A stretch of 14,650 bases of DNA, from the NCBI GenBank assembly GCA_031281685.1, contig JAITFA010000027.1:1-14650 (forward strand), given 5' to 3'. This DNA comes from Treponema sp. GTDB lineage: Bacteria; Spirochaetota; Spirochaetia; Treponematales; Breznakiellaceae. Shown piece by piece: positions 1-7,496 of this stretch (the first letter of the stretch is position 1; each line of letters starts with the position of its first letter). The translations under genes and the position numbers were made by a program. The notes below the pieces were generated by a model, which ran no database searches, was not told the DNA's origin, and saw only the letters and a list, made by a program, of their open reading frames with translations.

Positions 1-9
1 ATAGAAAAA

Positions 10-510
10 ATGTTACTGGCTATATCAATCTGGTTTTCGCTAAAAATAGTCCTTCCTGTGTGCGCTGTTTTGATTGTCATCGCGCTATGGATTAAAAAAT
101 ACGCGGAACAGCTAAAAAGAATAATAGCTGGTCTTATCGTCATTTTCGCGGGAATATGTTCAGCTATTCCCCTGTCCTTGGAATTATCCAATGTCATAGA
201 GACATCTATTCTGTCAAACCAGATACAAGAAACAATACATGAAATAGAAGGCAGCTCTAAGGAAGCTGAAAAGGTTGGAGACGATGTAAATAATTCTTCC
301 TTTATAAATCGCCTGAGACAAATTGGCTCCGGCATTGCCAATTTCTTTAACGACATAAAACAAACATTTGACACGTTTATAGACAGCATGATAAATTATA
401 TCATGTGTTTTGTTGTAACCAATGTAATAATCCCTATTGCGACAATTTTGTGCCTGAAATATCTAATCGGCGTTGCTTTGAAATTGATGGGATTTTCCGG
501 GAACATATGA
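10..510 (+). CDS. Small membrane protein of unknown function, possibly 5'-partial
   Basis: I do not recognise this family. From the ATG at 10 it encodes 166 residues. There are two hydrophobic segments near the N-terminus (about residues 3-28 and 37-57), a polar middle rich in E, K, N and S (about 60-125), and a hydrophobic C-terminal segment (about 128-160). This suggests a two- or three-pass membrane protein with a soluble loop. The frame is open to the window edge and no convincing ribosome binding site precedes the ATG, so the true start may lie outside. Its stop TGA (508-510) overlaps the ATG of the ECF ATPase in an ATGA junction, which implies translational coupling. Base composition is strikingly AT-rich (about one third G+C in lines I counted) next to G+C-rich neighbours. 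It has too few membrane spans and no motif to be a convincing ECF S component. Confidence 0.6.
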   Translation: MLLAISIWFSLKIVLPVCAVLIVIALWIKKYAEQLKRIIAGLIVIFAGICSAIPLSLELSNVIETSILSNQIQETIHEIEGSSKEAEKVGDDVNNSSFINRLRQIGSGIANFFNDIKQTFDTFIDSMINYIMCFVVTNVIIPIATILCLKYLIGVALKLMGFSGNI

Positions 511-2294
511 CGATGCCTGACAAGGCGCGGCAAGCGGAAGTGCCGGCAATCGCCTTTAGCGACTTTAGCTTCACCTACCGCTCGCAGACCGAGCCTACGC
601 TCCACAACATTACGCTGACCGTGCGCCAGGGAGAAAAAATCCTGATCGCCGGGCCGTCCGGTTCAGGGAAATCAACCCTCGCCCACTGCATCAACGGGCT
701 TATTCCCTACGCTTTTAAGGGCGCGGCAAGCGGGTCATTTGGACTTATGGGCAAAACCATCTTCGGCGCAAGCGAAAGTTCCGTAAGCATCTTCGACATT
801 TCAAAAATCGTGGGAACCGTCCTGCAAGACACGGACGGCCAGTTTGTGGCGCTCACCGCGGCTGAGGACATTGCCTTTGTCTCGGAAAACGATTGCGTCC
901 CACTCGCCGAGATGAAACAACGGGTACTGGAAGCCGCCAAGCTCGTGCGTATTGAGGAACAGCTCGCCAAAGCTCCGCACGACCTTTCAGGAGGTCAGAA
1001 ACAACGAGTCTCCTTAGCCGGCGTGCTGACAAACAACGTGGACATACTGCTCTTTGACGAGCCGCTGGCAAACCTTGACCCCGCGACCGGAACGTACGCC
1101 ATAGAACTTATTGACCGGATTCACCGTGAAACCAATAAAACGATCATCATCGTGGAACACCGGATTGAGGACGCGCTTCACTGTCCGCTTGACCGTATCA
1201 TCATCATTGAGAAGGGACGGATCAGCGCAGACCTGCCGCCGGACGCGCTGCTTGGCTCTCGGCTTCTCACAAAGGCTGGTTTGCGTGAGCCGCTCTACCT
1301 GAGCGCGCTCCGTTACGCGGGCGCGTCAATCACGCGGGAACAGCAGCCGGAACACATCAGCCGCCTGCGCCTGAACCCCGGCGACGCGGGGCGGCTTAGG
1401 GCATGGGCTGATCAGGAAACAGCGCTGGCGCGGACAGCTCACCAGCAGCGCGGAGCTTTGCTTGAAGCAAAAGACATCTCGTTCCATTATCCAGAAGACC
1501 CTCGCCGGCAAATGGTACTCAACGCGGTCTCGTTTTCAATTAAACAGGGGGAGCGGGTGAGCCTTGTTGGGAAAAACGGCGCGGGTAAATCGACCCTTGC
1601 CAAACTCATCACTGGTTTTTATGAAGCGACTGCAGGTTCTCTCTCATTTGAGGCTCATGATATGGCGTCATTGTCCATCAAGGAACGGGCTGAACGGATT
1701 GGTTATGTGATGCAGAACCCTAATCAGATGATTTCCTTTCCATGGGTCTTTGACGAAACCGCTCTGGCGCCGCGCTCGCGGGGTATGCCTGAAGCCGAAG
1801 TGAAGGAACGGGCTTATGAGGCGCTGCGCGTCTGCGGACTTTACCCGTTTCGGAACTGGCCCGTGAGCGCGTTGAGCTTTGGCCAGAAAAAGCGGCTTAC
1901 CATTGCCTCGATTCTCGTGATGGGCGTGTCTCTGCTCATCCTTGACGAACCTACGGCGGGTCAGGACTTCCGCCACTATTCCGAAATCATGGCGTTCCTG
2001 CGCCGTCTCAATCAGGAACAGGGGCTGGCTCTGCTTATGATTACCCACGATATGCACCTCATGCTCGAACACACCACCCGCGCCATTGTTATTGCTGAAG
2101 GCCGGTTGCTTGCCGACGCAAGCCCCGCCGCTGTGCTGACCAACGACGAGCTTATCGGCAGAGCCAACCTTAAACGAACATCCCTCTATGATCTGGCGCT
2201 GAAGGCGGATATCAAAAACCCGCAAACCTTTGTCCAGCGCTTTATTGATTATGAGGAAACACGCGCTAATGATAAACAGGGAGGCTGCGTATGA
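507..2294 (+). CDS. ECF transporter ATPase, two ABC domains fused (EcfA-EcfA')
   Basis: This 595-residue protein carries two complete ATP-binding cassettes and would be the cytoplasmic motor of an energy-coupling-factor importer. Domain 1: Walker A GPSGSGKST at 49-57, Q-loop Gln107, signature LSGGQ at 160-164, Walker B ILLFDEP at 180-186, H-loop His218. Domain 2: Walker A GKNGAGKST at 355-363, Q-loop Gln403, signature LSFGQ at 456-460 (one change from the consensus), Walker B LLILDEP at 477-482, H-loop His514. A linker of about 70 residues joins them. The same reading frame runs back to a GTG at 405, but those codons give a Cys/Asn-rich stretch inside the upstream gene. The ATG at 507 (or 513), just after a GGGA, starts a normal cassette N-terminus. 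It overlaps ecfT by four bases. Fused double ATPases of this type (YkoD-like) serve vitamin-precursor or metal uptake; the substrate cannot be read from this gene. Confidence 0.93.
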   Translation: MTMPDKARQAEVPAIAFSDFSFTYRSQTEPTLHNITLTVRQGEKILIAGPSGSGKSTLAHCINGLIPYAFKGAASGSFGLMGKTIFGASESSVSIFDISKIVGTVLQDTDGQFVALTAAEDIAFVSENDCVPLAEMKQRVLEAAKLVRIEEQLAKAPHDLSGGQKQRVSLAGVLTNNVDILLFDEPLANLDPATGTYAIELIDRIHRETNKTIIIVEHRIEDALHCPLDRIIIIEKGRISADLPPDALLGSRLLTKAGLREPLYLSALRYAGASITREQQPEHISRLRLNPGDAGRLRAWADQETALARTAHQQRGALLEAKDISFHYPEDPRRQMVLNAVSFSIKQGERVSLVGKNGAGKSTLAKLITGFYEATAGSLSFEAHDMASLSIKERAERIGYVMQNPNQMISFPWVFDETALAPRSRGMPEAEVKERAYEALRVCGLYPFRNWPVSALSFGQKKRLTIASILVMGVSLLILDEPTAGQDFRHYSEIMAFLRRLNQEQGLALLMITHDMHLMLEHTTRAIVIAEGRLLADASPAAVLTNDELIGRANLKRTSLYDLALKADIKNPQTFVQRFIDYEETRANDKQGGCV

Positions 2295-3121
2295 GCCGTT
2301 TGATGTTAAGCTACCGCGAAGGCGATTCAATGATACACCGGCTGTCAGGGGCGGTGAAGTTTCTCGTGTTCCTGCTCTGGTCTGTTTTGGCAATGGCTAG
2401 TTACGACACGCCGCTCATGCTGGGTATGAGCGGCGCGGGAATCGCGTTCTTTATCGTGGCGCGGGTACAAATGCGAGACGTTTCCTTTATATTCAAGATG
2501 CTGGCTCTCTTCATGCTCTTTAACCTGCTGGCTATCTATCTCTTTGCCCCGGAACAGGGCGTGGCGATATACGGCGCCAGACACCTTATCTGGGAAGGCG
2601 TGGGCCGCTATACCCTTACCCAGGAACAGCTCTTCTACGAATTCAACGTACTGCTCAAGTACTTTATGATTGTCCCTTCCGCGATACTTCTTATCGTAAC
2701 TACAGACCCGAGCGAATTCGCCTCTTCCCTTAACAAAATTGGCGTGCCGTACTCGGTTGCCTACGCGGTTTCCCTCAGCCTGCGTTACATTCCCGACGTG
2801 CAGAAGGACTTTGAGAACATCTCTCACGCGCAGCAGGCGCGCGGCGTTGAGCTTTCGCGGAAGGTGTCGCTGGTACGCCGCATAAAAGGCGCGTCGCGGA
2901 TACTTCTGCCTCTGGTGTTTTCTTCGCTTGAGCGCATTGACGTAATCAGCCGCGCCATGGAACTGCGCGGTTTTGGTAAACATAAAAAACGCACGTGGTA
3001 TTCGGAGCGTCCGTTTACCCGCGCTGACGCGCTTACACTCGTGATTGCGGTGCTACTGTTTATTTTTGGTATATGGCTTACATTCCGCGACGGTAACCGG
3101 TTCTATAACCCATTTCAGTAA
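2291..3121 (+). CDS. ecfT: ECF transporter transmembrane component EcfT (CbiQ family)
   Basis: This is the membrane scaffold of an ECF importer, linking the ATPases to a substrate-binding S protein. Its 276 residues have hydrophobic segments at about 22-36, 42-58, 66-86, 119-138 and 245-265. The cytoplasmic region carries the two short Ala-Arg-Gly coupling motifs typical of the family: AQQARG (180-185) and AMELRG (222-227), which dock into the ATPase grooves. The ATG at 2291 overlaps the ATPase stop (ATGA), and GGGAGG at 2279-2284 is a good ribosome binding site, so the two subunits are probably made in step. The gene ends right at a tandem repeat array. No S component follows, so it must lie upstream, elsewhere, or be shared among several S proteins as in group II ECF systems. 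Confidence 0.9.
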   Translation: MSRLMLSYREGDSMIHRLSGAVKFLVFLLWSVLAMASYDTPLMLGMSGAGIAFFIVARVQMRDVSFIFKMLALFMLFNLLAIYLFAPEQGVAIYGARHLIWEGVGRYTLTQEQLFYEFNVLLKYFMIVPSAILLIVTTDPSEFASSLNKIGVPYSVAYAVSLSLRYIPDVQKDFENISHAQQARGVELSRKVSLVRRIKGASRILLPLVFSSLERIDVISRAMELRGFGKHKKRTWYSERPFTRADALTLVIAVLLFIFGIWLTFRDGNRFYNPFQ

Positions 3122-3124
3122 AGC

Positions 3125-3345
3125 GATCAAAGACTCTTAGGAAAAGAGATCAAGGACTTTTTGGAAAGAGATCAAGTCCTCTCAGGAAAGAGATCAAGTC
3201 CTCTCAGGAAAGAGATCAAGTCCTCTCAGGAAAGAGATCAAGTCCTCTTGGAAAAGAGATCAAGTCCTCTCAGGAAAGAGATCAAGTCCTCTTGGAAAAG
3301 AGATCAAGTCCTCTTGGAAAAGAGATCAAGTACTCTTGGGGAAAC
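3125..3345 (+). repeat. Tandem direct-repeat array, 10 units of 22 bp
   Basis: Units begin with GATCAA at 3125, 3148, 3170, 3192, 3214, 3236, 3258, 3280, 3302 and 3324. Every step is 22 bp except the first, which is 23. The typical unit is GATCAAGTCCTC followed by TCAGGAAAGA (type A: units 3, 4, 5, 7) or TTGGAAAAGA (type B: units 6, 8, 9). Units 1, 2 and 10 are degenerate, as expected when an array grows and homogenises from the inside. Type A contains the dyad TCCT-CTC-AGGA. Type B contains CTCTT-GGAA-AAGAG, a five-base-pair stem with a GNRA-like loop if transcribed. The array starts four bases after the ecfT stop and ends 91 bp before the chemoreceptor ATG. There are no unique spacers, so it is not CRISPR. 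A TTG-initiated 80-codon frame crosses it, but it looks like a by-product of the repeat. Confidence 0.97.
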
Positions 3346-3386
3346 AAAGCCGCCGCGCTTAATAACCAAAACGCATACGGGAAGCC

Positions 3387-3416
3387 TTGACAAGCGGCTT
3401 TAGAACAAAGGATACT
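3387..3416 (+). promoter_or_regulatory. Candidate sigma-70-type promoter of the chemoreceptor group
   Basis: A perfect -35 box TTGACA (3387-3392) is followed after 18 bases by GATACT (3411-3416), a four-of-six match to the -10 consensus. Transcription would start near 3423, giving a very short leader before the AAGGAG ribosome binding site. An inverted repeat AAAGCCGC (3346-3353) / GCGGCTTT (3394-3401) overlaps the spacer and begins exactly where the 22-bp array ends. Called by eye only. Confidence 0.42.
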
Positions 3417-3436
3417 TGGCCGATAAGGAGTCTGTT

Positions 3437-5419
3437 ATGTCATTATTCATTACGTTTGGCATTTTAGCCTTTGTCTTAATCATCGCGCTTGCATTCATCG
3501 TTAAGTTTTTTTTCCACCATACGCTTATTGGTTCCTTGTTCCTTCCCCTGCTGGTATATATCGAGATAAGTATAGGACTTGGTTTGCTTGTAGGAAAGTA
3601 TGGAAGCCCTCTCTGGTTTCTGTGGGTGGTTCCGCTTGAGTTGATTCTGGGCGTAGTGTTTGTTCAACTGTTAATCAAAGAAATCACCCGTCCCATACGG
3701 GAGGTTAATGAAATGATAAGCCAGCTCGCCGAAGGTAAGGGCAACCTGCTCATCAGATTGAAAGAGGATGAGCAGAATGAAATAGGCTTTCTGGGGAAAG
3801 AGTTTAACGCCTTTATTGAATACCTGAGCAGTCTGATTGGCCAAATACGGGATGGTTCCGGTCAAACGGAAACAAATACTGAAGCCCTGCATAAAATGAT
3901 TGAAAAGGTACAGTCAAGAATGTCGGAGATTTCTGAGGCAACCGGCGCGATTAAAGATACGATTCTCACGCAGAGCGAGAGTACGCTTCATGTTTCCTCG
4001 GAACTGGATACGATTGCCCATACCTTAAAAGCCCAGAATGATATAATCAGTCAGCAGGCGGATCATATCACTGAAAGTTCTTCCACGATAGAGGAACTGA
4101 TGCAAAGCATCCAGCAGGTTGTCGAGTATCTGAGGACGAGCGCTACTGAATGTGACAATCTGAATAAGCATGTTGAAACAGGCCGCACTGATCTCAAGAC
4201 CCTTAAGGAAAACGTTGAGTTACTGCACAGCCAGTCAAATACGGTATTCGAGGCGAACAAGGTTATCAATGTTATTGCCAGCCAGACCAACCTGCTTGCC
4301 ATGAACGCCGCGATTGAAGCGGCGCACGCAGGCGCGGTTGGGAGCGGTTTCGCGGTTGTGGCTGAGGAAATACGGAAACTCGCGGAAAATTCCAGCCAGC
4401 AATCGAAAATAATTAACGGTAGCATGAAGCAGCTTAAAGAAGCGATTGAGCTTGCGGTTAAAGCAACAGACAGCACGCACGCCTCTTTTGACCGCATCTT
4501 CGGTTCAATCCAGACCGTAACCGGTAATGAGCGGGAGATACTGCTTATGGTTAATCAGGAGGCGAGTCATACCGGAAAAATCCTTGACGACCTTACCCAG
4601 CTAAAAGAAATTACGCACACTATTGCTGACGGCTCGGTACAGGTTTTATCCAAGAGCGATTCGATCGATGAGGAAATGAAAAAGCTGAGGTCAATCACCG
4701 GGGATGTGAAGAAGTCGTCCATCACGATTTCTTCGCAGGCGTGTGAAACGGATATACTGGTGGAGCAGTCGCTCCAAGTGCTGAATCAAAACCTTGCCAG
4801 CGCCGCAGAGGTCAAAGACATGGTTTCGATATTCAAGCTGCATAAACAGACCGCTACTGAAGCCAGCGCCCAGAAAAGGGAAACGATAAAAGGAACCGTA
4901 GTTCTCTCCTGGGTTGAGCAGATAAAAGAAAAATACGGGGAGAATAAGTGGAAGGAGATTCTGAAACTATCGGGTTTGCCGGAAACCCAGCAGTTTATGC
5001 ATAACTCCGATATTCCTAATGAGCAGGCTGCCAAGATATTGAGTAGTATCGGCACGGTTCTCAAACTAGGCCAGCAGGAGGCAGCCGATCTTGTTGGGGA
5101 ATACTGGATAAGCGTCTTTGCGCCCAAGATTTACAAGGCGTATTATCGCCAGTACAAAACCGCGAAAGACTTTGTTCTGGGGCTGGACGCGATACACGAG
5201 CAAGTAATGCGGAACATACCCAACGCGCATCCGCCTCGCTTTGATATAGAAACCGTTAATGACCATACCCTTATCGTGCATTATAAATCACACCGGAAGA
5301 AAACGTTTAGTCCCTACTTTTTTGGCGCAATCAAAGGCATAGGCGCTTACTACCATATGCCTATAGGGATTAAGAAGATCTCTGACGACACGGTGGAGTT
5401 ACAGTTTAAACAACCATGA
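3437..5419 (+). CDS. Methyl-accepting chemotaxis protein with C-terminal H-NOX heme domain
   Basis: This 660-residue receptor should relay heme-ligand (NO or O2) binding to the CheA/CheW motility pathway at the inner membrane. Domains in order: three hydrophobic segments (about 2-23, 31-53, 58-80) with no sizeable periplasmic sensor; a HAMP-like linker (about 81-137); a coiled-coil methyl-accepting domain with the conserved hairpin tip (about 276-318, including [15 protein letters not shown] and [13 protein letters not shown]); and an H-NOX domain (484-657). The H-NOX domain begins KGTVVLSW, has the candidate proximal heme ligand His587 in LDAIHEQV, the NAHPPRF segment (596-602), and the heme-propionate motif Y616-x-S618-x-R620. 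The frame extends to a TTG at 3416, but AAGGAG at 3425-3430 is correctly spaced for the ATG at 3437. Its stop overlaps the deoC start (ATGA). A soluble gas sensor placed after the signalling domain is the notable feature. Confidence 0.92.
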   Translation: MSLFITFGILAFVLIIALAFIVKFFFHHTLIGSLFLPLLVYIEISIGLGLLVGKYGSPLWFLWVVPLELILGVVFVQLLIKEITRPIREVNEMISQLAEGKGNLLIRLKEDEQNEIGFLGKEFNAFIEYLSSLIGQIRDGSGQTETNTEALHKMIEKVQSRMSEISEATGAIKDTILTQSESTLHVSSELDTIAHTLKAQNDIISQQADHITESSSTIEELMQSIQQVVEYLRTSATECDNLNKHVETGRTDLKTLKENVELLHSQSNTVFEANKVINVIASQTNLLAMNAAIEAAHAGAVGSGFAVVAEEIRKLAENSSQQSKIINGSMKQLKEAIELAVKATDSTHASFDRIFGSIQTVTGNEREILLMVNQEASHTGKILDDLTQLKEITHTIADGSVQVLSKSDSIDEEMKKLRSITGDVKKSSITISSQACETDILVEQSLQVLNQNLASAAEVKDMVSIFKLHKQTATEASAQKRETIKGTVVLSWVEQIKEKYGENKWKEILKLSGLPETQQFMHNSDIPNEQAAKILSSIGTVLKLGQQEAADLVGEYWISVFAPKIYKAYYRQYKTAKDFVLGLDAIHEQVMRNIPNAHPPRFDIETVNDHTLIVHYKSHRKKTFSPYFFGAIKGIGAYYHMPIGIKKISDDTVELQFKQP

Positions 5420-6111
5420 GCGGCATAAAAACGATAAGCGCGGAACAGCTTGCCGCGTACATTGATCATACCCTGCTTAAAGCTCAAGCCACACGCGCAG
5501 AGTTTGAAAAGCTCTGCGCCGAAGCTGTGCGGCATTGTTTTGCCTCAATAGCGATAAACCCCGCGCAGCTTGTCTTCTGCCGCAAACAGCTTGAAGGCAG
5601 CGGTATGCGCCTGAGCGTGTGCGTGGGTTTTCCCCTGGGGCAGAACACCAAAGACATGAAGTTCCTTGAAGCCATGACCGCGATACAGGAAGGCGCGAAT
5701 GAGATTGACTATGTGATAAACATCACTGAACTCAAAGCCAAAAACTTTCGTTATGTCGAAGATGAGATGAACAGCATCGTAACGCTTTGCCGCGTGAATC
5801 ATGTGCTTTCAAAAGTGATCTTTGAGAACTGCTATCTCAGTGACGAGGAAAAGCGGGAACTCTGCCGCATTGCCCTTGCGGTCTGCCCGGACTTCATCAA
5901 AACCTCGACAGGCTTTGGTTCCGGCGGCGCGACTCTTGAGGATGTACGGCTTATGAAGGACTTGGTTGGCGACAAGATCAAGATAAAAGCCGCTGGTGGT
6001 ATCCGCAATCTCAAAACCGCCCTTGCCATGCTTGACTGCGGCGCGGAACGCATCGGGTCTTCAGCCGGCGTTGCTATCATTGAGGAATTAAAGGCTAGAC
6101 CTGTGTTTTAA
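5416..6111 (+). CDS. deoC: Deoxyribose-phosphate aldolase
   Basis: DeoC is a cytosolic class I aldolase cleaving 2-deoxyribose-5-phosphate to acetaldehyde and glyceraldehyde-3-phosphate during deoxynucleoside use. The 231-residue length is normal for the short bacterial form. Visible landmarks: YIDHTLLK at 15-22, VGFPLG at 70-75, NEIDYVIN with Asp98 (the proton-relay Asp), [10 protein letters not shown] with Schiff-base Lys162, and KIKAAGGIR with the second active-site Lys191. The phosphate-binding GGIR and GSSAG loops follow. The ATG at 5416 overlaps the chemoreceptor stop by four bases. The nearest GGAG (about 5395) is too far upstream for an ideal ribosome binding site, so translation may depend on coupling to the upstream gene. 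No other deo genes are in the window. Pairing with a chemoreceptor is unusual. Confidence 0.96.
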   Translation: MSGIKTISAEQLAAYIDHTLLKAQATRAEFEKLCAEAVRHCFASIAINPAQLVFCRKQLEGSGMRLSVCVGFPLGQNTKDMKFLEAMTAIQEGANEIDYVINITELKAKNFRYVEDEMNSIVTLCRVNHVLSKVIFENCYLSDEEKRELCRIALAVCPDFIKTSTGFGSGGATLEDVRLMKDLVGDKIKIKAAGGIRNLKTALAMLDCGAERIGSSAGVAIIEELKARPVF

Positions 6112-6157
6112 GCCGCAACCACCGAAAGTTTTGAAACAGGTTCAGGGAGCTAAGTTT

Positions 6158-7435
6158 ATGGAATCGCTATGTACCAACGCGAAGGAACTTCTTTCCAGAT
6201 GGAAGGGAGATCGCTATATATTTGGGCGCGGTGTGCTGGGTGAACTTGGTCCGCTTGCCGCGAAGTTTGGTAAGAGCGCCCTTGTGGTCTGCAACACGAC
6301 CTATACGGAGGCTGTTTCCGCCTCGCTCGCAAAAGCCGGCGTGTCCCTTGCGGGCGCTCGTGTGGCGCGGGGCGCTGGTACCAATACCCCGCGTGAGGAT
6401 GTGTACCGTATCGAGACTTATATACTTCAGTACAAGCCTGATGTGATCATAGCGGCAGGCGGCGGTTCAACAATAGACGCCTGTAAAGCGGCTAACTTTC
6501 TTGCCACTCTGGGCAGAGATATTACGCCTGAGCTTGATCACTACTTTGGAACCGGCGTGGTAAGCGCGGAACTCCAGAAGACCGGAAAAAAACTCTACCC
6601 GCTCATTGCGGCGCAGACTGCGGCAAGTTCCGGCGCTCACCTTACCAAGTATTCCAATGTCACAGACCCAGTGAAGGGGCAGAAAAAGCTCGTGGTTGAC
6701 GAGGCGCTTACGCCTCAGTACGCGCTTTTTGACTATGACCTTACAGCCTCCATGCCCCGGAGCGTTACGATAGACGGCGCCTTAGACGCCATTGCCCATT
6801 GTATCGAAGTGTTCAGCGGTAGTTCCGCTGAAACGTATGACCTTGCCGCTCAAATCACCGAGACAGCGGTGGAACTGACGATTCAGTACGCCCCGAATGT
6901 GATCGCTAACCCTAACGACATGGAAGCGCGAGAAGCCCTGGGCATGGCTACCGATCTTGGCGGCTATGCCATCATGGTAGGCGGTACTAACGGGGCGCAT
7001 CTTACGAGTTTTTCATTGGTAAACCTCACCAGCCACGGAAGCGCCTGCGGCATCATGAATCCATACTACATGGTTTTCTTTGCCCCGAAGATTGAAAAGC
7101 AGCTCCGGCTAGTCGGCTCACTCTTCAAGAAACACGGCTATATAGAAAGAAACCTTAACGCGCTTTCCAGCAAAGACCTGGGGCTGGCGGTGGCGAAAGC
7201 AATGCTTGCCTTTAGCAAGTCCATTGGCGCACCCACCACGCTGAAAGACCTTCCCGGGTTCAACGACACGTATATTGACAAGGCGCTTGAGGCGGCTAAA
7301 GACCCGCAACTTGAAATGAAGCTGAAGAATATGCCCGTGCCGTTCACCTCCGCTCTAGTGGATGAGTACATGGGACCAATACTTCGTGCGGCGGTGAACG
7401 GGGATTTCTCTCTCATCAAGACAGGGAACTGGTAG
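6158..7435 (+). CDS. Iron-containing (group III) alcohol dehydrogenase family protein
   Basis: This is an NAD(P)-dependent dehydrogenase of the Fe-ADH fold, 425 residues. The N-terminal nucleotide domain carries AAGGGSTIDACKA (99-111), which binds the dinucleotide pyrophosphate. The C-terminal metal domain carries ALDAIAH with ligands Asp210 and His214, then His281 and His293 in GAHLTSF and SHGSACG. The usual HGMAHP-type segment is replaced by TNGAH, so one of the two first histidines normally found there appears to be missing. The substrate is not evident. Next to deoC, an attractive role is reducing the acetaldehyde that DeoC releases, regenerating oxidised cofactor; this is inference. The frame starts with TTG at 6131, but GGGAG at 6145-6149 is well spaced for the ATG at 6158. 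It follows deoC by 46 bases, probably in one transcript, and converges with cdsA. Confidence 0.9.
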   Translation: MESLCTNAKELLSRWKGDRYIFGRGVLGELGPLAAKFGKSALVVCNTTYTEAVSASLAKAGVSLAGARVARGAGTNTPREDVYRIETYILQYKPDVIIAAGGGSTIDACKAANFLATLGRDITPELDHYFGTGVVSAELQKTGKKLYPLIAAQTAASSGAHLTKYSNVTDPVKGQKKLVVDEALTPQYALFDYDLTASMPRSVTIDGALDAIAHCIEVFSGSSAETYDLAAQITETAVELTIQYAPNVIANPNDMEAREALGMATDLGGYAIMVGGTNGAHLTSFSLVNLTSHGSACGIMNPYYMVFFAPKIEKQLRLVGSLFKKHGYIERNLNALSSKDLGLAVAKAMLAFSKSIGAPTTLKDLPGFNDTYIDKALEAAKDPQLEMKLKNMPVPFTSALVDEYMGPILRAAVNGDFSLIKTGNW

Positions 7436-7496
7436 ACATAAATGAAGTATTAGGCGGATCGCGATTTGATCTTCGTTAGACGTTACGGACTACCGG

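Noticed and set aside
405..506. GTG at 405 as the start of the ECF ATPase
   Set aside because: These codons lie inside the AT-rich upstream gene and give an implausible Cys/Asn-rich leader. The ATG at 507 starts a normal cassette.
10..510. The AT-rich membrane protein as the ECF S component
   Set aside because: It has only about three hydrophobic segments with a long polar middle, and no S-family motif is visible.
1668..2393. Long minus-strand frames inside the ECF genes (1668-2393, 2345-2983)
   Set aside because: They are antisense shadows of clearly coding plus-strand genes with no domain of their own.
3125..3345. CRISPR array
   Set aside because: Units abut directly with no unique spacers, and no cas gene is present. 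The same applies to 14194-14550.
3161..3403. 80-codon plus-strand frame across the 22-bp array (RDQVL / KRSSPLRKEI-type peptide repeat)
   Set aside because: It starts at a TTG without a ribosome binding site, and its 22-residue periodicity is the automatic result of three 22-bp units read in a frame lacking stops. I kept only the repeat.
7436..7496. Bidirectional terminator between the dehydrogenase and cdsA
   Set aside because: Only a GCGGAT / ATCCGC pair with a 40-base loop and no T-tract was found, too weak to call.
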